Part shown: positions 1 to 9,557 of the stretch, in pieces
Numbering within the stretch: the stretch's first letter is position 1
Layout: each line of letters begins with the position of its first letter
Assembly (NCBI RefSeq): GCF_014696065.1
Contig: NZ_JACJPL010000031.1
Coordinates: 496,001 to 560,000, forward strand
DNA length: 64,000 nt
DNA from: Leptolyngbya sp. FACHB-261
Lineage (GTDB): Bacteria; Cyanobacteriota; Cyanobacteriia; FACHB-261
Reading direction: 5' to 3'
Position numbers and translations under genes: made by a program
The notes under the pieces: model-generated
Told to the model about the DNA's origin: nothing
The model's database searches: none
Seen by the model: the letters and a program-made list of their open reading frames with translations, nothing else

Positions 1-530
1 GGTCGGCTGTTCACGTCTTCGGTTCCTCCAAGCCAAGGTCTAGTGCTCAACTTGAACACGCAACTTACGGTATAGACGTGAAAAAGCTGGGAGAAATTTG
101 GGAGAAGTTAGAGAGAAATCGGGAAGAAATCGGGAAGAAGTTTAAGCGTTTCCCGTGGCGTCAGGCTTACAGGTTTATCTAAGATAGCTGACAGTTGGTC
201 AACTCAATTGAGGCAAGCTCAACTGCCCTTTTAGGCTTTTTTTCTACAGTAGCAGAAGCTACCAGTTCTATTTAAATTCAACTAAATTCAAGCAAAAGCT
301 AACAGGCAGTAATATCAATTCTCTAAACGAGAGCTACCCATCAAAATCCCACTGCTTACGGCTCCTCTGCTTGGCAAGGGGAGGTTGGGAGGGGTCAATC
401 TGTAGCGGTTAAAAAGTGAGTTGGTATAACAGGAGTAGACAGGTCAAGGTTCGGCTTTTCGCTCAGAGGAACAAAGCCATCTGTTCCTAATCGGTGATCT
501 GAGCAGCCCAGCTTGAATTTCAGATTTAAT
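1..530. other. Left-edge stretch without a clear gene
   Basis: No convincing complete gene is seen. The first 84 bases are open on the plus strand and end in TAG, so they could be the 3' end of a gene outside the window, but the peptide is not recognisable. Bases 90-150 are purine-rich with repeated GGGA(A)GAA units. A MITE-like repeat, listed separately, fills 313-428. Confidence 0.5.
313..428. repeat. MITE-like dispersed repeat, copy 1
   Basis: This stretch of about 116 bp is clearly homologous to 30335-30449. Shared blocks include CAATTCTCT near the left end, GAGAGCTAC, CTTGGCAAGGGGAGGTT, GGAGGGGTCAAT and GTGAGTTG at the right end. The outer ends form imperfect terminal inverted repeats (TATCAATTCTC against the complement of GAGTTGGTATA). 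There is no coding capacity. Small size, terminal inverted repeats and intergenic position fit a non-autonomous MITE. No transposase is present in the window. Confidence 0.75.
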
Positions 531-1208
531 TTATGAGGCTTGTCTGAGACGGTAGCCGATGCCGTGGACCGTTTCGATGAAATCCTCTGGTGCCCCTGCG
601 GCTTTCAATTTGGCTCGTAGGGTTTTGATATGAGCTTTAACAGCATCCTCCTCAGGCGAATCTTCTAAGGGCCAGATGCGCTCAATCATGACTGCGCGGC
701 TGAGCACCCGTCGGCCATTGGCCATCAGCAGTTCTAGCAGTGAGAATTCCTTGGGCGTCAAACGCAAAGCCCGACTGCTATAAGTGACTTCGTAAGTATT
801 GGGATCTAGACACAGATTGCCCCAAGTCAAAAGCGGGGGCAGCGTCGTACTGCCCCGACGTAATAAAGCGCGAACCCGCGCTAGCAACTCCTGTAAATCG
901 AATGGCTTGACGACATAATCATCGGCACCTGCATCCAAACCTGTGATCTTATCGCTGCTGGTATCGCGGGCGGTCAGCATCAGAAGCGGTAGATGATAGC
1001 CGCTCATGCGTAAGCGCTGACAAAGACTGATGCCGTCAAGCTTGGGCAGGGTCACATCCAGCAAGAGCAGATCGTAGGTCAAAGCTTTCACCTGAGCCCA
1101 ACCCGCTTCTCCGTCCTTGGCAACGTCCACCACATAGCGCTCGTCCACCAGAGCGTCGGACAGGGCTTCCGCCAGAGTTATATCATCTTCGACCAGCAGG
1201 ATTCGCAT
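531..1208 (-). CDS. OmpR/PhoB-family two-component response regulator
   Basis: A 225-residue DNA-binding response regulator. The receiver domain (about 1-115) carries the acidic pair D8/D9, the phosphoacceptor D51 in LLLLDVTLP, T79 and the conserved K101 in VKPF. The C-terminal winged helix (about 125-222) has the usual TPKEFSLLELL and HGIGYRL blocks. By family knowledge, a sensor kinase phosphorylates D51 and the protein then controls nearby promoters. No partner kinase lies beside it, so it is an orphan within this window. It resembles cyanobacterial regulators such as RppA or ManR, but the target cannot be assigned from sequence. Confidence 0.93.
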   Translation of the reverse strand: MRILLVEDDITLAEALSDALVDERYVVDVAKDGEAGWAQVKALTYDLLLLDVTLPKLDGISLCQRLRMSGYHLPLLMLTARDTSSDKITGLDAGADDYVVKPFDLQELLARVRALLRRGSTTLPPLLTWGNLCLDPNTYEVTYSSRALRLTPKEFSLLELLMANGRRVLSRAVMIERIWPLEDSPEEDAVKAHIKTLRAKLKAAGAPEDFIETVHGIGYRLRQAS

Positions 1209-1399
1209 AATCAGAATGACCTTGCGTCAAGACAGCAGGCAGGCCTTCAGCAAACAGTTCTGCTGCCAAGAGATTCGCCCGAAGTTCAGATCCAGAGTTG
1301 TATTGCCAAATACATTTATCAGTTGAGGACCTGAAAAGGCATGGAGTCCGAGCAAGGCTCAGGCAATAGTCCAGTTACGACCAGCAAAGTATTTAGAAT

Positions 1400-2374
1400 C
1401 TAGCGAGACTCAAGACGCAAATCCATCCGAAGCCTCATGCTAATGGGGGTCCCCTCAGAGCTACCAGGATTGAGCGCACTGCCCTCTTGGTTAGAGTCGA
1501 GCACTAAACTGGAGCGCAAGGGCATGACTTGGTCTAACCGGAAGACCGACTGTCCTTGTCCCTGAGAGGTCAGCGACTTTAGGGCAAATGTGACGCCATC
1601 CGACAAGCTACTGAGGGAGAGCGTTTGCGCTTCGGCGCTGTGCACCAGATTCACATTGAGGGTGGCCGTTCCCTCACGCAGATTGGTCAATTCATAAGTG
1701 GCATTTTGAGTGAGGTTCAAACCGCCAAGCCTCAATGGAGAGGTCACCTGCCAACGAGCTCCCTGACCAACGGCGGCTTCAGGCAAGGGCAACGAGAATT
1801 GCTCAGGCGACTGCGCTATTTGCTCTAAAGTCTGTCGAGTGCTCTGGTCCACTGCTTGAGGAAAGGTCAAGTTTGTTGATTTCACTTGCCCTCGCGAGTC
1901 GGTGACAATAGCACCACCGGCACCAACAATTTTTTGAATCTGCGAGCGAATTGAATTGACAACTTCTCGCGGGACCGTCGCATCAGCAACGACATTGGCC
2001 TCGGTGTAACGAAACTGATAGTGAATATCGCCGTTGGCATCGACTTGATTCACCACCGTTTCCACTTTCATAACTGTGTCCGGTAACTTCACTCTAGGGA
2101 CAACGCCGCCGCCAAAGGAAATTGTTGGGTCTAGCTTAAGACGAATGGTGCTAATCTGCCGGGTATTAACTGCAGGTCTAAAGCGTAGGACTTGCCTTGG
2201 TTCTGCCCCTGCGCTCAACAAATTGACTCGGGATTGAGGTTGGGGTTGGGTGCTGTTTGCGGCTTGAGCCATAACCTGCGCCGGGCTCCCAGGGTCAGCA
2301 GAGACCGTCAAGGACTGAGAGCCCCAACTGGCTACCAGGCAAAACAGAGAACTGGCAAACAGAATTTTTCTCAT
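1400..2374 (-). CDS. Exported hypothetical protein with signal peptide
   Basis: A 324-residue protein if translation starts at the ATG at 2374. The frame stays open to 2485, but the chosen start gives a clean signal peptide (MRKIL, hydrophobic core, LTVSA before DPG), which the longer version would bury. The mature part looks beta-rich with long alternating segments, including VVNQVDANGDIHYQFRYTEA and a conserved RWQVTSPL. It resembles exported DUF6263-like proteins, though this is a weak match from memory. No catalytic motif is seen. Function is unknown and a periplasmic location is inferred from the signal peptide. It is a single gene next to the response regulator on the same strand. Confidence 0.75.
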   Translation of the reverse strand: MRKILFASSLFCLVASWGSQSLTVSADPGSPAQVMAQAANSTQPQPQSRVNLLSAGAEPRQVLRFRPAVNTRQISTIRLKLDPTISFGGGVVPRVKLPDTVMKVETVVNQVDANGDIHYQFRYTEANVVADATVPREVVNSIRSQIQKIVGAGGAIVTDSRGQVKSTNLTFPQAVDQSTRQTLEQIAQSPEQFSLPLPEAAVGQGARWQVTSPLRLGGLNLTQNATYELTNLREGTATLNVNLVHSAEAQTLSLSSLSDGVTFALKSLTSQGQGQSVFRLDQVMPLRSSLVLDSNQEGSALNPGSSEGTPISMRLRMDLRLESR

Positions 2375-2543
2375 TGAGTCCTGCAACTGAAGGCTAAATT
2401 TCAATGTCCTGATTCTAGGCCCTGGTTTTAGCTTCGTCCTTCTGGGACGACTGCATATTGCTCTAAGTTGCCAGAGAAGTCGCAAGCTGCAATAGCTGCT
2501 ATAGGCGTCCCGCGATATTGTTTAGTCACGAGTTTCGCCTGCC

Positions 2544-3041
2544 ATGCTGATTCGCCCTGCTACACCCGTTGACGTACCAGCCGTTCAGGTAATGGTTGAC
2601 AAAATCTGCGCTCTACATGAAGCCTGGGACCCAGCTAAATTTGGTTTTCTGCCTAATCCCGGTCAGCGTTATCAACGCTGGTTAATCGCCCAAGCCAAGA
2701 ACGAGCGGAGTGTGTTTCTAGTTGCTGAGGCAGATCGCATCGAATCAGAGCCGCCGCCACAGCTCATTGCATTTCTAATTGCAACCACGGAAGAGGAAAT
2801 TCCAATTTACCGTCTCCAAGAGTTTGGCTTCATTCACGACTTGTGGGTCGAGCCAGAATATCGAAGTCTTGGCATTGCTCGGCAAATGGTACAAGCTGCA
2901 TTAGCTCGTTTTCGAGAGATTGGAGTTCAACAGGTACGTTTGGATACAGCCACAGCCAATGACACAGCCCGGCACCTCTTTACAACCTGTGGTTTTCGGC
3001 CCAGTAGCGTAGAAATGCTTATTGAATTAGAGGCTAATTAG
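2544..3041 (+). CDS. GNAT-family N-acetyltransferase
   Basis: A 165-residue protein of typical GNAT length. It begins with the usual MLIRPATPVDVPAV strand-helix, and the acetyl-CoA-binding motif A is visible in HDLWVEPEYRSLGIARQMVQ, with the pyrophosphate-binding loop EYRSLGIA at about residue 107. The C-terminal LDTATANDTARHLFTTCGF is the usual motif B region. By family knowledge it transfers an acetyl group from acetyl-CoA to an amine. The substrate cannot be told from sequence. It stands alone on the plus strand, 169 bp from the divergent exported protein gene. Confidence 0.88.
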   Translation: MLIRPATPVDVPAVQVMVDKICALHEAWDPAKFGFLPNPGQRYQRWLIAQAKNERSVFLVAEADRIESEPPPQLIAFLIATTEEEIPIYRLQEFGFIHDLWVEPEYRSLGIARQMVQAALARFREIGVQQVRLDTATANDTARHLFTTCGFRPSSVEMLIELEAN

Positions 3042-3409
3042 GATTGTGCCTCATTCACAAATTGAGCCTCTGTCAGCAGAGTGAGTCGCCATATTTTCTA
3101 TCTCTACCTCTAGGTGAGTGGTCTGCTGAGAAAGCTGCTTTACATTGGTTTATATATAGAGGAAACGCACTGGCTGACCGGTTTACCGCCATTATTCAGT
3201 ATCTTTCCAGCCAGTCTGGCAAGTGAGCAGTCAGTGCATTATGAGAAACACAAGGGGAGTCCTGGCACTAGTTGGGGCTCCTCTTTATGCCTCCTACGCC
3301 AGCAGCTTGGCGGAGGAACTCGATCAAACCTAACTATCAATGCAACTCTCAGTGCGATTTCAATGTAATTTTCGTAATTTTCAATGCAGTTCGTAAGGCC
3401 AATCCTGCT
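3042..3409. other. Intergenic stretch upstream of the DUF4385 gene
   Basis: No gene or structured element is supported. The downstream reading frame stays open back to 3272, but that N-terminal part (proline-, asparagine- and cysteine-rich, low complexity) does not look like protein and is taken as leader DNA. Confidence 0.4.
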
Positions 3410-3910
3410 GTGAAATTCGACTACAGCCAAGATTTCAAAAACACTGATTTCCGAGCCCATCCTGAGCTTTACCAAATTGGCATTGGTGAGCAGGGGGTCT
3501 TAAGTGTGGAACCCTACAAAAGTGAGATCCTGCCTTACTGGCGCTTCAAAACACCTGAGGTTGCTCAAGAGTCAGCTGACGCAATCTACGCTCTGTTTCT
3601 CGATTACAAACAGCAGGGTGATTTTGTGGGCATGGACATGGCTCGCAAGTTTCTGCAAATGGGCTATACCCGTGCTCGACGCTATAGCAACCACAAAGGT
3701 GGCAGAAAATATGCCAAGGGCACACGTGAGACATTGCCGCCAGGATTCGATGCTCAAAAAGCAGCAGCAGCCGAGATCTTTAAGCAGAAATGGCAGCAGG
3801 CCCGGGAAGATCAGACCTATTTGCAACTGAAACAGCGCCATCGTCAGCTGTTTGATCCACCGGGAAAGCGCGAGAAAGCCTATCCGCCGCAGGGCAAATC
3901 AGCGCTCTAG
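3410..3910 (+). CDS. DUF4385 domain protein
   Basis: The frame is open from 3272, but similarity to the family starts at KFDYSQDFKNTDFRAHPELY. I therefore prefer the GTG at 3410, preceded by AAGG about 12 bases upstream, giving 166 residues. Characteristic blocks are GIGEQGVLSVEPYKSEILPYWRFKTPE, GDFVGMDMARKFLQMGYTRARRYSNHKGG and a basic, glutamine-rich tail. These match a family of about 150 residues found in bacteria and some phages, whose function is not known. The many basic and aromatic residues would suit nucleic-acid contact, but that is only inference. It is a single gene, convergent with the flavoprotein gene that follows. Confidence 0.8.
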   Translation: MKFDYSQDFKNTDFRAHPELYQIGIGEQGVLSVEPYKSEILPYWRFKTPEVAQESADAIYALFLDYKQQGDFVGMDMARKFLQMGYTRARRYSNHKGGRKYAKGTRETLPPGFDAQKAAAAEIFKQKWQQAREDQTYLQLKQRHRQLFDPPGKREKAYPPQGKSAL

Positions 3911-3941
3911 ATTGGGACAGCCTAAAACCAATTGGGGCTAA

Positions 3942-5450
3942 TTAAGGCAACCAAAAATTAGGCAAAAGCGCTTCACCCCAGCTCCGGATTGCCTGGTTAA
4001 GGCTGCGAGCGGTTTGAATGTGCGGCTCATCTGCTTCGACGGGCAAAATCGTTGCCGACTGTCCTTGTTTGAAGTAGCCGATGGCTAGATTGGCAGCTTC
4101 CAAACCGGTGACATAAGCCTTTTCTTGAGACCAGGAACCATGCCGATTGGCAATCCAATCCCCACTCATCCAAACATTGGCAACGCTAGTTTGGGCTGGC
4201 AACAAATATTGGTAGCTGCCAGGGGCAAAGTGGGTAACGGCACGCGGCAAACGAATTACACTGCTATCAATAACCTTCGCTCCCGCAAAGGCCGGTACAC
4301 AGGTTGATAGATCGCGTTGGACAAGCGACACAATCTCTGTGTCATCCAGGGGTAGCAGTTGGTTGGCGTGATAAAAGTCAGCTTCAATTACGCTACCGGG
4401 CTCATCTCGATACTCATCGTGCAGCGCGTTGAGATCGAAGAAAGTCCAGCCCGTCGTGGGTGCGAAGCCAAAGCAAGCGTTCGAGGGCAGCGGCACCTGC
4501 ACTTTGCGGTCAAACCATAGCCGGGTTGCCAACACATCCACCGCACCCAAGTTCATGGTGTTGCGAAATTCAGTTCGTTCCCGCAAGGCTGGACTGCCCA
4601 ACACAATCTTCTGCATGCCGCTGACGCCAACTGCAAAAATTACCGCATCTGCAGCGAACACTTCGTCGCCACAGACAACGCTGGTCGCCTGACCCTCACT
4701 GTCTAAACCCAAATCAGTGACACGGCGTTGCGTCAGCACCTTTGCGCCTGCATTTTCCAGCCGCTCAACCCAGGGTCGAAAAATACGCTCGCCCACTGTG
4801 CCCCGGCACCAAACCACATCGAAATCTGGCTGATGCGCCAGGATGAAATAGTAGAGCATGCCCAAAGCGGCAGCCGCCGAACACTGCTCCCCTGGTGCAA
4901 ACAAGCCCACCAGCAGCATCGGCTCGAAGGACTCTTTGTACAGCCGCGCCGAGACAGCATACTGTTTGAACAGTTCGCGAGCGGTCATCGAGTCGTAGCG
5001 TCGCCAGGCAGCATCAGAATTGTCGAAATCGACTACGGCGTAGAGCAAGGGCAAGGCAGAAAGCCGGTCGATCAGAGGCAGCCGCTTAAAGTCGGGATAC
5101 AAAAACGTCCCCAGGGGCATGGGCAGTCGGGGCAGTTCTTGAAAGATCGGCGATTCGACTTCTAGCCCTGCCGGGGAGTATTGAGAAGAGCGGGTCCAGG
5201 GAGTGAAAGGCTGCAACCCTAACCGTTCGACCAGACTGAAAATGTTGCGATAGGGATACCAGAAGCCGTGGATGCCAGCCTCAACCGCTCGCCCACCTTC
5301 GGTTTTCCAGCCCGCTACCAAACCCCCAGGATAGGGACCCGCCTCCAGCAGCGTGACCTCATAGCCTTGACTGAGCAAATGGTCAGCAGCCCCCAAGCCT
5401 GCCCAGCCCGCTCCCACTACCACTACTCGGGGTCGTTGTGATTGTGCCAT
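3942..5450 (-). CDS. FAD-dependent oxidoreductase, carotenoid-desaturase/amine-oxidase-like
   Basis: A 502-residue flavoprotein. The N-terminal Rossmann fold is plain: VVVVGAGWAGLGAADHL, then the acidic end of strand 2 (LLEAG) and the PGG box typical of phytoene/zeta-carotene desaturases and amine oxidases. The C-terminal FAD site is in NVWMSGDWIANRHGSWSQEKAYVTGLEAA. Length and layout match the plant-type desaturase superfamily. It is not clearly crtP or crtQ and may be one of the uncharacterised cyanobacterial paralogues. The substrate is probably a hydrophobic polyene or isoprenoid, by family only. It lies 250 bp from a divergent fatty acid desaturase gene. Confidence 0.82.
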   Translation of the reverse strand: MAQSQRPRVVVVGAGWAGLGAADHLLSQGYEVTLLEAGPYPGGLVAGWKTEGGRAVEAGIHGFWYPYRNIFSLVERLGLQPFTPWTRSSQYSPAGLEVESPIFQELPRLPMPLGTFLYPDFKRLPLIDRLSALPLLYAVVDFDNSDAAWRRYDSMTARELFKQYAVSARLYKESFEPMLLVGLFAPGEQCSAAAALGMLYYFILAHQPDFDVVWCRGTVGERIFRPWVERLENAGAKVLTQRRVTDLGLDSEGQATSVVCGDEVFAADAVIFAVGVSGMQKIVLGSPALRERTEFRNTMNLGAVDVLATRLWFDRKVQVPLPSNACFGFAPTTGWTFFDLNALHDEYRDEPGSVIEADFYHANQLLPLDDTEIVSLVQRDLSTCVPAFAGAKVIDSSVIRLPRAVTHFAPGSYQYLLPAQTSVANVWMSGDWIANRHGSWSQEKAYVTGLEAANLAIGYFKQGQSATILPVEADEPHIQTARSLNQAIRSWGEALLPNFWLP

Positions 5451-5700
5451 CCTGCCAGCCTCTCGCGTCTTTGCTCAGGATGGCACGATTAGCCTAGTGC
5501 AGGGTGCAGCGACCTAGGGCCCGGTACATGATTCCCAAGCCTCGGACCTGGCTACTGATTGACTGATTCGTAGCCCGAGGTAAACAACTGGCTATTAGAT
5601 AAGGCCTCAATCACAAACCGTAAAACAACTGACTATTTGAAGCCTTGGGTTGATATAGAAGTCTCTATGTGGTTAGCTCTTGTCATCCCAGGAGGCTGCG

Positions 5701-6651
5701 GTGCGTTTGCGCGTTGCCAGGAACACCGGAACCATGTCAACGGCGCTCGTCCCAGCCCATGCCCCTCACCGCCTGATCTCACTGGCACAGCTGCGAGTTC
5801 TGGACCAGCGCTCAGATCGCTTGGGGGCCATTCAGATCCTGGGGCACTTGGGTCTCATCGCCCTCACAGGTACAGGCGTGTTCTGCGCAGGCTTTAGTTT
5901 CTGGCTGCTCCCGACCCTGTTGCTTCATGGCATAGCTCAGGTAGCGCTATTTGCCCCGCTGCATGAGTGCAGCCATCGCACTGCCTTCCGTCACGCTGGC
6001 TTGAACCGGGCTGTTGCCTGGTTGGCAGGGCTGATCCTGGTCTTGCCACCTACCTGGTTTCGCCAGTTTCACTTAGCCCACCACCGTTACACCCAATGCC
6101 CCGAACGCGATCCAGAGTTAGCCAGCCCGAAGCCGCAGAGCCTGCGCCACTATCTGTGGCTACTCAGCGGCGTCCCCTACTGGCAAGCCGCTCTAGTTGG
6201 GCTTGTGAGGCAAGCAGCAGGCCAACTTGACGACCTGGACTATCTCCCCAAGCGCCTGCATCCGCAGGTCATTGTGCAAGCGCGCCTGTTTCTAGCGGTT
6301 TACACCAGCCTAGTAGCCCACGCCCTGCTCACATGGACCAGTGCTCCTTTGATCTACTGGCTAATTCCGCTTCTGCTTGGACAGCCTTGCCTGCGCTGGT
6401 TTCTGCTGCCGGAGCATACCGGCTGTAATCAAAGCAACGATGGCCTCACCAACACTCGCACCGTTCTAGCTAATGCAGGACTGCGCTGGCTGAACTGGAA
6501 CATGTCTTATCACACCGAACACCACCTCTACCCCTCGGTGCCATTTCACGCGCTACCCGCATTGCATCAGCTCCTTCGTGCTCGCTTGCGGGTGGTTGCA
6601 GACAGCTACGCAGGGGCTCACCGCGACATTCGCCAAAGCTGGTGCCAATGA
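5701..6651 (+). CDS. Membrane fatty acid desaturase family protein
   Basis: An integral membrane di-iron enzyme with all three histidine boxes: HECSH, HLAHHRYT and HTEHH. Several hydrophobic segments sit between the boxes, as usual for the family. I choose the GTG at 5701 because a full AGGAGG sits 5 bases upstream (5690-5695), giving 316 residues. The ATG at 5734 is an alternative. By family knowledge it uses oxygen and electrons from ferredoxin to introduce a double bond or hydroxyl into a lipid acyl chain or carotenoid. The substrate is not clear, and box 1 differs from the HDxxH of acyl-lipid DesC/DesA enzymes. It is divergent from the flavoprotein gene. Confidence 0.87.
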   Translation: MRLRVARNTGTMSTALVPAHAPHRLISLAQLRVLDQRSDRLGAIQILGHLGLIALTGTGVFCAGFSFWLLPTLLLHGIAQVALFAPLHECSHRTAFRHAGLNRAVAWLAGLILVLPPTWFRQFHLAHHRYTQCPERDPELASPKPQSLRHYLWLLSGVPYWQAALVGLVRQAAGQLDDLDYLPKRLHPQVIVQARLFLAVYTSLVAHALLTWTSAPLIYWLIPLLLGQPCLRWFLLPEHTGCNQSNDGLTNTRTVLANAGLRWLNWNMSYHTEHHLYPSVPFHALPALHQLLRARLRVVADSYAGAHRDIRQSWCQ

Positions 6652-6696
6652 CTGTCCCAATGACCGTCCTAATGCTTTGTTTCTGGAGTGAACCTT

Positions 6697-7656
6697 ATGA
6701 AGTCGATCCGTAATCTTCTGACACTACTGCTGTTGGCAGTGCTGAGTGCAGTGACCGTCTATGCTTGCAGCGGCAGTAGTAGCAGTTCAGACGCTACCCC
6801 TAGCGCTACCTCTGGTGCTGCTTCTCCGGCAGCTACTACAACTGTCAAGGTGGGTTCCAAAGACTTTACCGAAGCCTTCATTCTCGGTGAGATGTACGCC
6901 ATGGCCTTGGAGAATGGCGGTTTCAAGGTCGAGCGCAAGCTGAACTTAGGCGGTACTCCAGTGGCGCAGGCTGGGTTAGAGAGCGGTCAAATCGATTTGT
7001 ATCCGGAGTACACCGGCACCGGCTTGCTCACGGTGCTGAAGCTGCCGAAGATGAGCGACCGCCAGGAAGTCTATGACGCTGTGGCCAAAGGCTATAAGGA
7101 AAAGTTCAACCTGGCTTGGCTGGAACCTGCGCCGATGAACAACACCCAAGCCTTTGCTTTAAAGCAGGAAACTGCCGAGAAATATGGCATTAAAACCATT
7201 TCTGACCTGGTTGCCAAAGGCAGTGAGCTAGCACTAGTCAGCACTGCTGAATTTCAAGCCCGTGAAGATGGCTTGCCTGGCCTCAAAGCGGTCTATGGAG
7301 ATCCTAAATTCAAGAAGCTGATCCCCGTTGATGCAGGTTTGCGCTACCAAGCTTTGCAAAATGGCGATGCTGATGTCGTGGAGGCCTTCTCCACTGACGG
7401 CGAAATCAGCGCCTTTAATTTGGTGGTATTGGAAGATGATAAGGGCCTGTATCCGCCCTACCAGGTTGCGCCTGTAGTGCGGCAAGAGACTCTAGATGCC
7501 AGCCCTCAAATTGGCGACATTCTTAACAGCTTGTCTCCCAAAATCACCGACGCAACTATGCAGCGCCTCAACTATGAGGTGAGTGGCAAAAGTCGTGAAC
7601 CAGCAGAAGTCGCCAAAGAATTTTTGGTTCAAGAAGGTCTGGTGAAGCAGTCTTAG
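6697..7656 (+). CDS. OpuC/ProX-type osmoprotectant ABC transporter substrate-binding lipoprotein
   Basis: A 319-residue periplasmic binding protein. The ATG at 6697 has GGAG 8 bases upstream. A GTG at 6688 is also in frame. The N-terminus is a signal peptide ending TVYAC, a weak lipobox, followed by a long Ser/Thr/Ala linker. The binding domain starts VKVGSKDFTEAFILGEMYA and contains the family block GQIDLYPEYTGTGLL, then the hinge and EAFSTDGEI. Known relatives bind glycine betaine, choline, carnitine or related compounds for an ABC importer. No permease or ATPase gene is adjacent, so it is an orphan here. The next gene, 222 bp downstream on the same strand, is histidine ammonia-lyase. Confidence 0.9.
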   Translation: MKSIRNLLTLLLLAVLSAVTVYACSGSSSSSDATPSATSGAASPAATTTVKVGSKDFTEAFILGEMYAMALENGGFKVERKLNLGGTPVAQAGLESGQIDLYPEYTGTGLLTVLKLPKMSDRQEVYDAVAKGYKEKFNLAWLEPAPMNNTQAFALKQETAEKYGIKTISDLVAKGSELALVSTAEFQAREDGLPGLKAVYGDPKFKKLIPVDAGLRYQALQNGDADVVEAFSTDGEISAFNLVVLEDDKGLYPPYQVAPVVRQETLDASPQIGDILNSLSPKITDATMQRLNYEVSGKSREPAEVAKEFLVQEGLVKQS

Positions 7657-7878
7657 AAGTTGCTGCGCGGTTGCTGCCAAAAGCCATACCGTTGTGTTGC
7701 GAAGCTGTTGCAAAAACCGACCTTGGCTGAAGCTGAAGTGATAAGGTAGGACTCTCCTGCGCCTGACCGTTTCCGGTTTCTTTTCAGCCCCCTCGCAGCG
7801 TTTTTTTCTGACTGGCTTCCTAGATTTTATCTAGGTTTTATGGGGGCTGAGTTCCCAATTGCAGGAGAAGGATGTCCG

Positions 7879-9477
7879 ATGCTGAGCCAGCAACCTATAC
7901 CCGGCCAGACACCTAGCCAGATACTCGACCAGAGCAACAGCTTCGCAGCGTCGGCTGAGGTTTTTGTCGGTAAGCCGCTCACGCTTAAAGAGGTAGTTCT
8001 GGTAGCTCGAGGCGGGGCAAGGGTCAGCCTTGCTCCTGAGGCTCAAACAAGGGTGCTCAAGAGCCGCACTTATGTCGAAGACCTGGTCGCACAAGGTCAG
8101 ACCATCTATGGCCTGACCACCGGTTTCGGCAAACTTGCCAACATCCGCATTGCGCCTGCGGATACCCGGCAATTGCAGCGCAATCTGATCCTTTCCCACG
8201 CGATTGGCCTCGGGCAAGCTCTGCCCCGCGATGTTGTACGGGCCATGCTCCTGCTCCGCGCCCAGAGCCTGGCCTTGGGGTTCAGTGGCATTCGCCTGCA
8301 GGTGATCGAGTTGCTCCTGGAGTGCCTGAATCGCGGTGTTCACCCGGTTATCCCGTCGCAGGGATCGGTCGGAGCTAGCGGGGACCTGGCACCTCTGGCG
8401 CACATGAGTCTCCCCCTGATCGGCGAAGGTCAGGCGGAGTATGCAGGTCAGGTGATGCCCTCAAGCGAGGCGTTGGCACAGGCAGGCTTACAGGCTGTGG
8501 TTTTAGAAGCCAAAGAAGGCCTGGCCTTGATCAATGGCACTCAGGCGATGACGGCGATTGGGGCACTGGTGGTAGCTGATGCGTTGGAGTTGGCAACTGC
8601 GGCTGATATCACAGGCGCCATGAGCTTGGAGGCACTAAAGGGTAGCTTACGGCCCTTTGATGCTCGGGTCACTGCTGTTCGGCCTCATCCCGGTGCGGCT
8701 GAGGTGGCTGAGAATGTGCGCGGCCTTGGTGCCAATAGCCCGATTCATCACTCCCACGCTGACTGCGACAAACTTCAAGATGCTTACAGTTTGCGCTGCA
8801 TGCCACAGGTGCATGGGGCCAGCCGGGATGCGCTGCGTCATGTGCTGGACGTGGTGACTCGGGAAATCAATGCGGTTACCGATAACCCGCTGATTTTCTG
8901 CGAAGACAATGAGGTCATTTCGGCAGGCAACTTTCACGGGCAACCGGTGGCGCTAGTGATGGACTACGCCAAAATTGCTATCGCTGAACTGGCCAACATC
9001 AGCGAACGGCGGATCGAGCACATGCTGGACCCGGCGCTGTCTGGGTTGCCCGCCTTCCTATCTCAGCAGGGAGGATTGAATTCGGGACTGATGATTAGCC
9101 AGTACACCGCTGCTAGCTTGGTGAGCGAAAACAAGGTGCTGGCTCATCCCGCTAGCGTGGATAGCATTCCGACTAGCGCTAACCAGGAGGACCATGTCTC
9201 GATGGGCACGACCAGTGCTCGCCAAGCGGCAATGATTCTGGAGAATGCCCGCTGGGTGATTGCGATTGAGCTGGTGAATGCGACCCAAGCCCTCGACTTC
9301 CATCAGCCCCTGCATCCGGGTCCGGGGGTGATGGCAGCAGTTGAAGCGGTGCGGCGGGTGGTCCCGCATCTTGATCGTGACCGCAGCATGACCGGCGATT
9401 TGGAAGCAGCACGGGGCTTAATCATCTCAGGTGAGTTGCGACAGGCAGTAGAGGCAGCAGTCGGAACTCTGCACTAA
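7879..9477 (+). CDS. hutH: Histidine ammonia-lyase
   Basis: A 532-residue enzyme of the aromatic amino acid lyase family. The start at 7879 is chosen for its AGGAGAAGGA ribosome site. An upstream in-frame ATG at 7840 has none. The self-forming MIO cofactor triad A166-S167-G168 lies in GSVGASGDLAPLAH, and the catalytic tyrosine Y77 lies in YGLTTGFG. The specificity pair is S106-H107 (NLILSHAIG), the form found in histidine lyases. Phenylalanine lyases have Phe-Leu here. It should convert L-histidine to urocanate and ammonia. No urocanase, imidazolonepropionase or HutG gene is in the window, so the rest of the pathway must be elsewhere or absent. Confidence 0.92.
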   Translation: MLSQQPIPGQTPSQILDQSNSFAASAEVFVGKPLTLKEVVLVARGGARVSLAPEAQTRVLKSRTYVEDLVAQGQTIYGLTTGFGKLANIRIAPADTRQLQRNLILSHAIGLGQALPRDVVRAMLLLRAQSLALGFSGIRLQVIELLLECLNRGVHPVIPSQGSVGASGDLAPLAHMSLPLIGEGQAEYAGQVMPSSEALAQAGLQAVVLEAKEGLALINGTQAMTAIGALVVADALELATAADITGAMSLEALKGSLRPFDARVTAVRPHPGAAEVAENVRGLGANSPIHHSHADCDKLQDAYSLRCMPQVHGASRDALRHVLDVVTREINAVTDNPLIFCEDNEVISAGNFHGQPVALVMDYAKIAIAELANISERRIEHMLDPALSGLPAFLSQQGGLNSGLMISQYTAASLVSENKVLAHPASVDSIPTSANQEDHVSMGTTSARQAAMILENARWVIAIELVNATQALDFHQPLHPGPGVMAAVEAVRRVVPHLDRDRSMTGDLEAARGLIISGELRQAVEAAVGTLH

Positions 9478-9557
9478 ATTAAATCTGCAATAAAGATGCC
9501 GCATATAGATGTAGATAGTGGCTGGTCTTTCTCCCCGTTGGTAAGGCTCAGTAGAGC

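Noticed and set aside
7879-9477. Assignment of the ammonia-lyase as phenylalanine ammonia-lyase, known from some cyanobacteria
   Set aside because: The specificity pair is Ser-His and not Phe-Leu, and the length is nearer to histidine ammonia-lyases.
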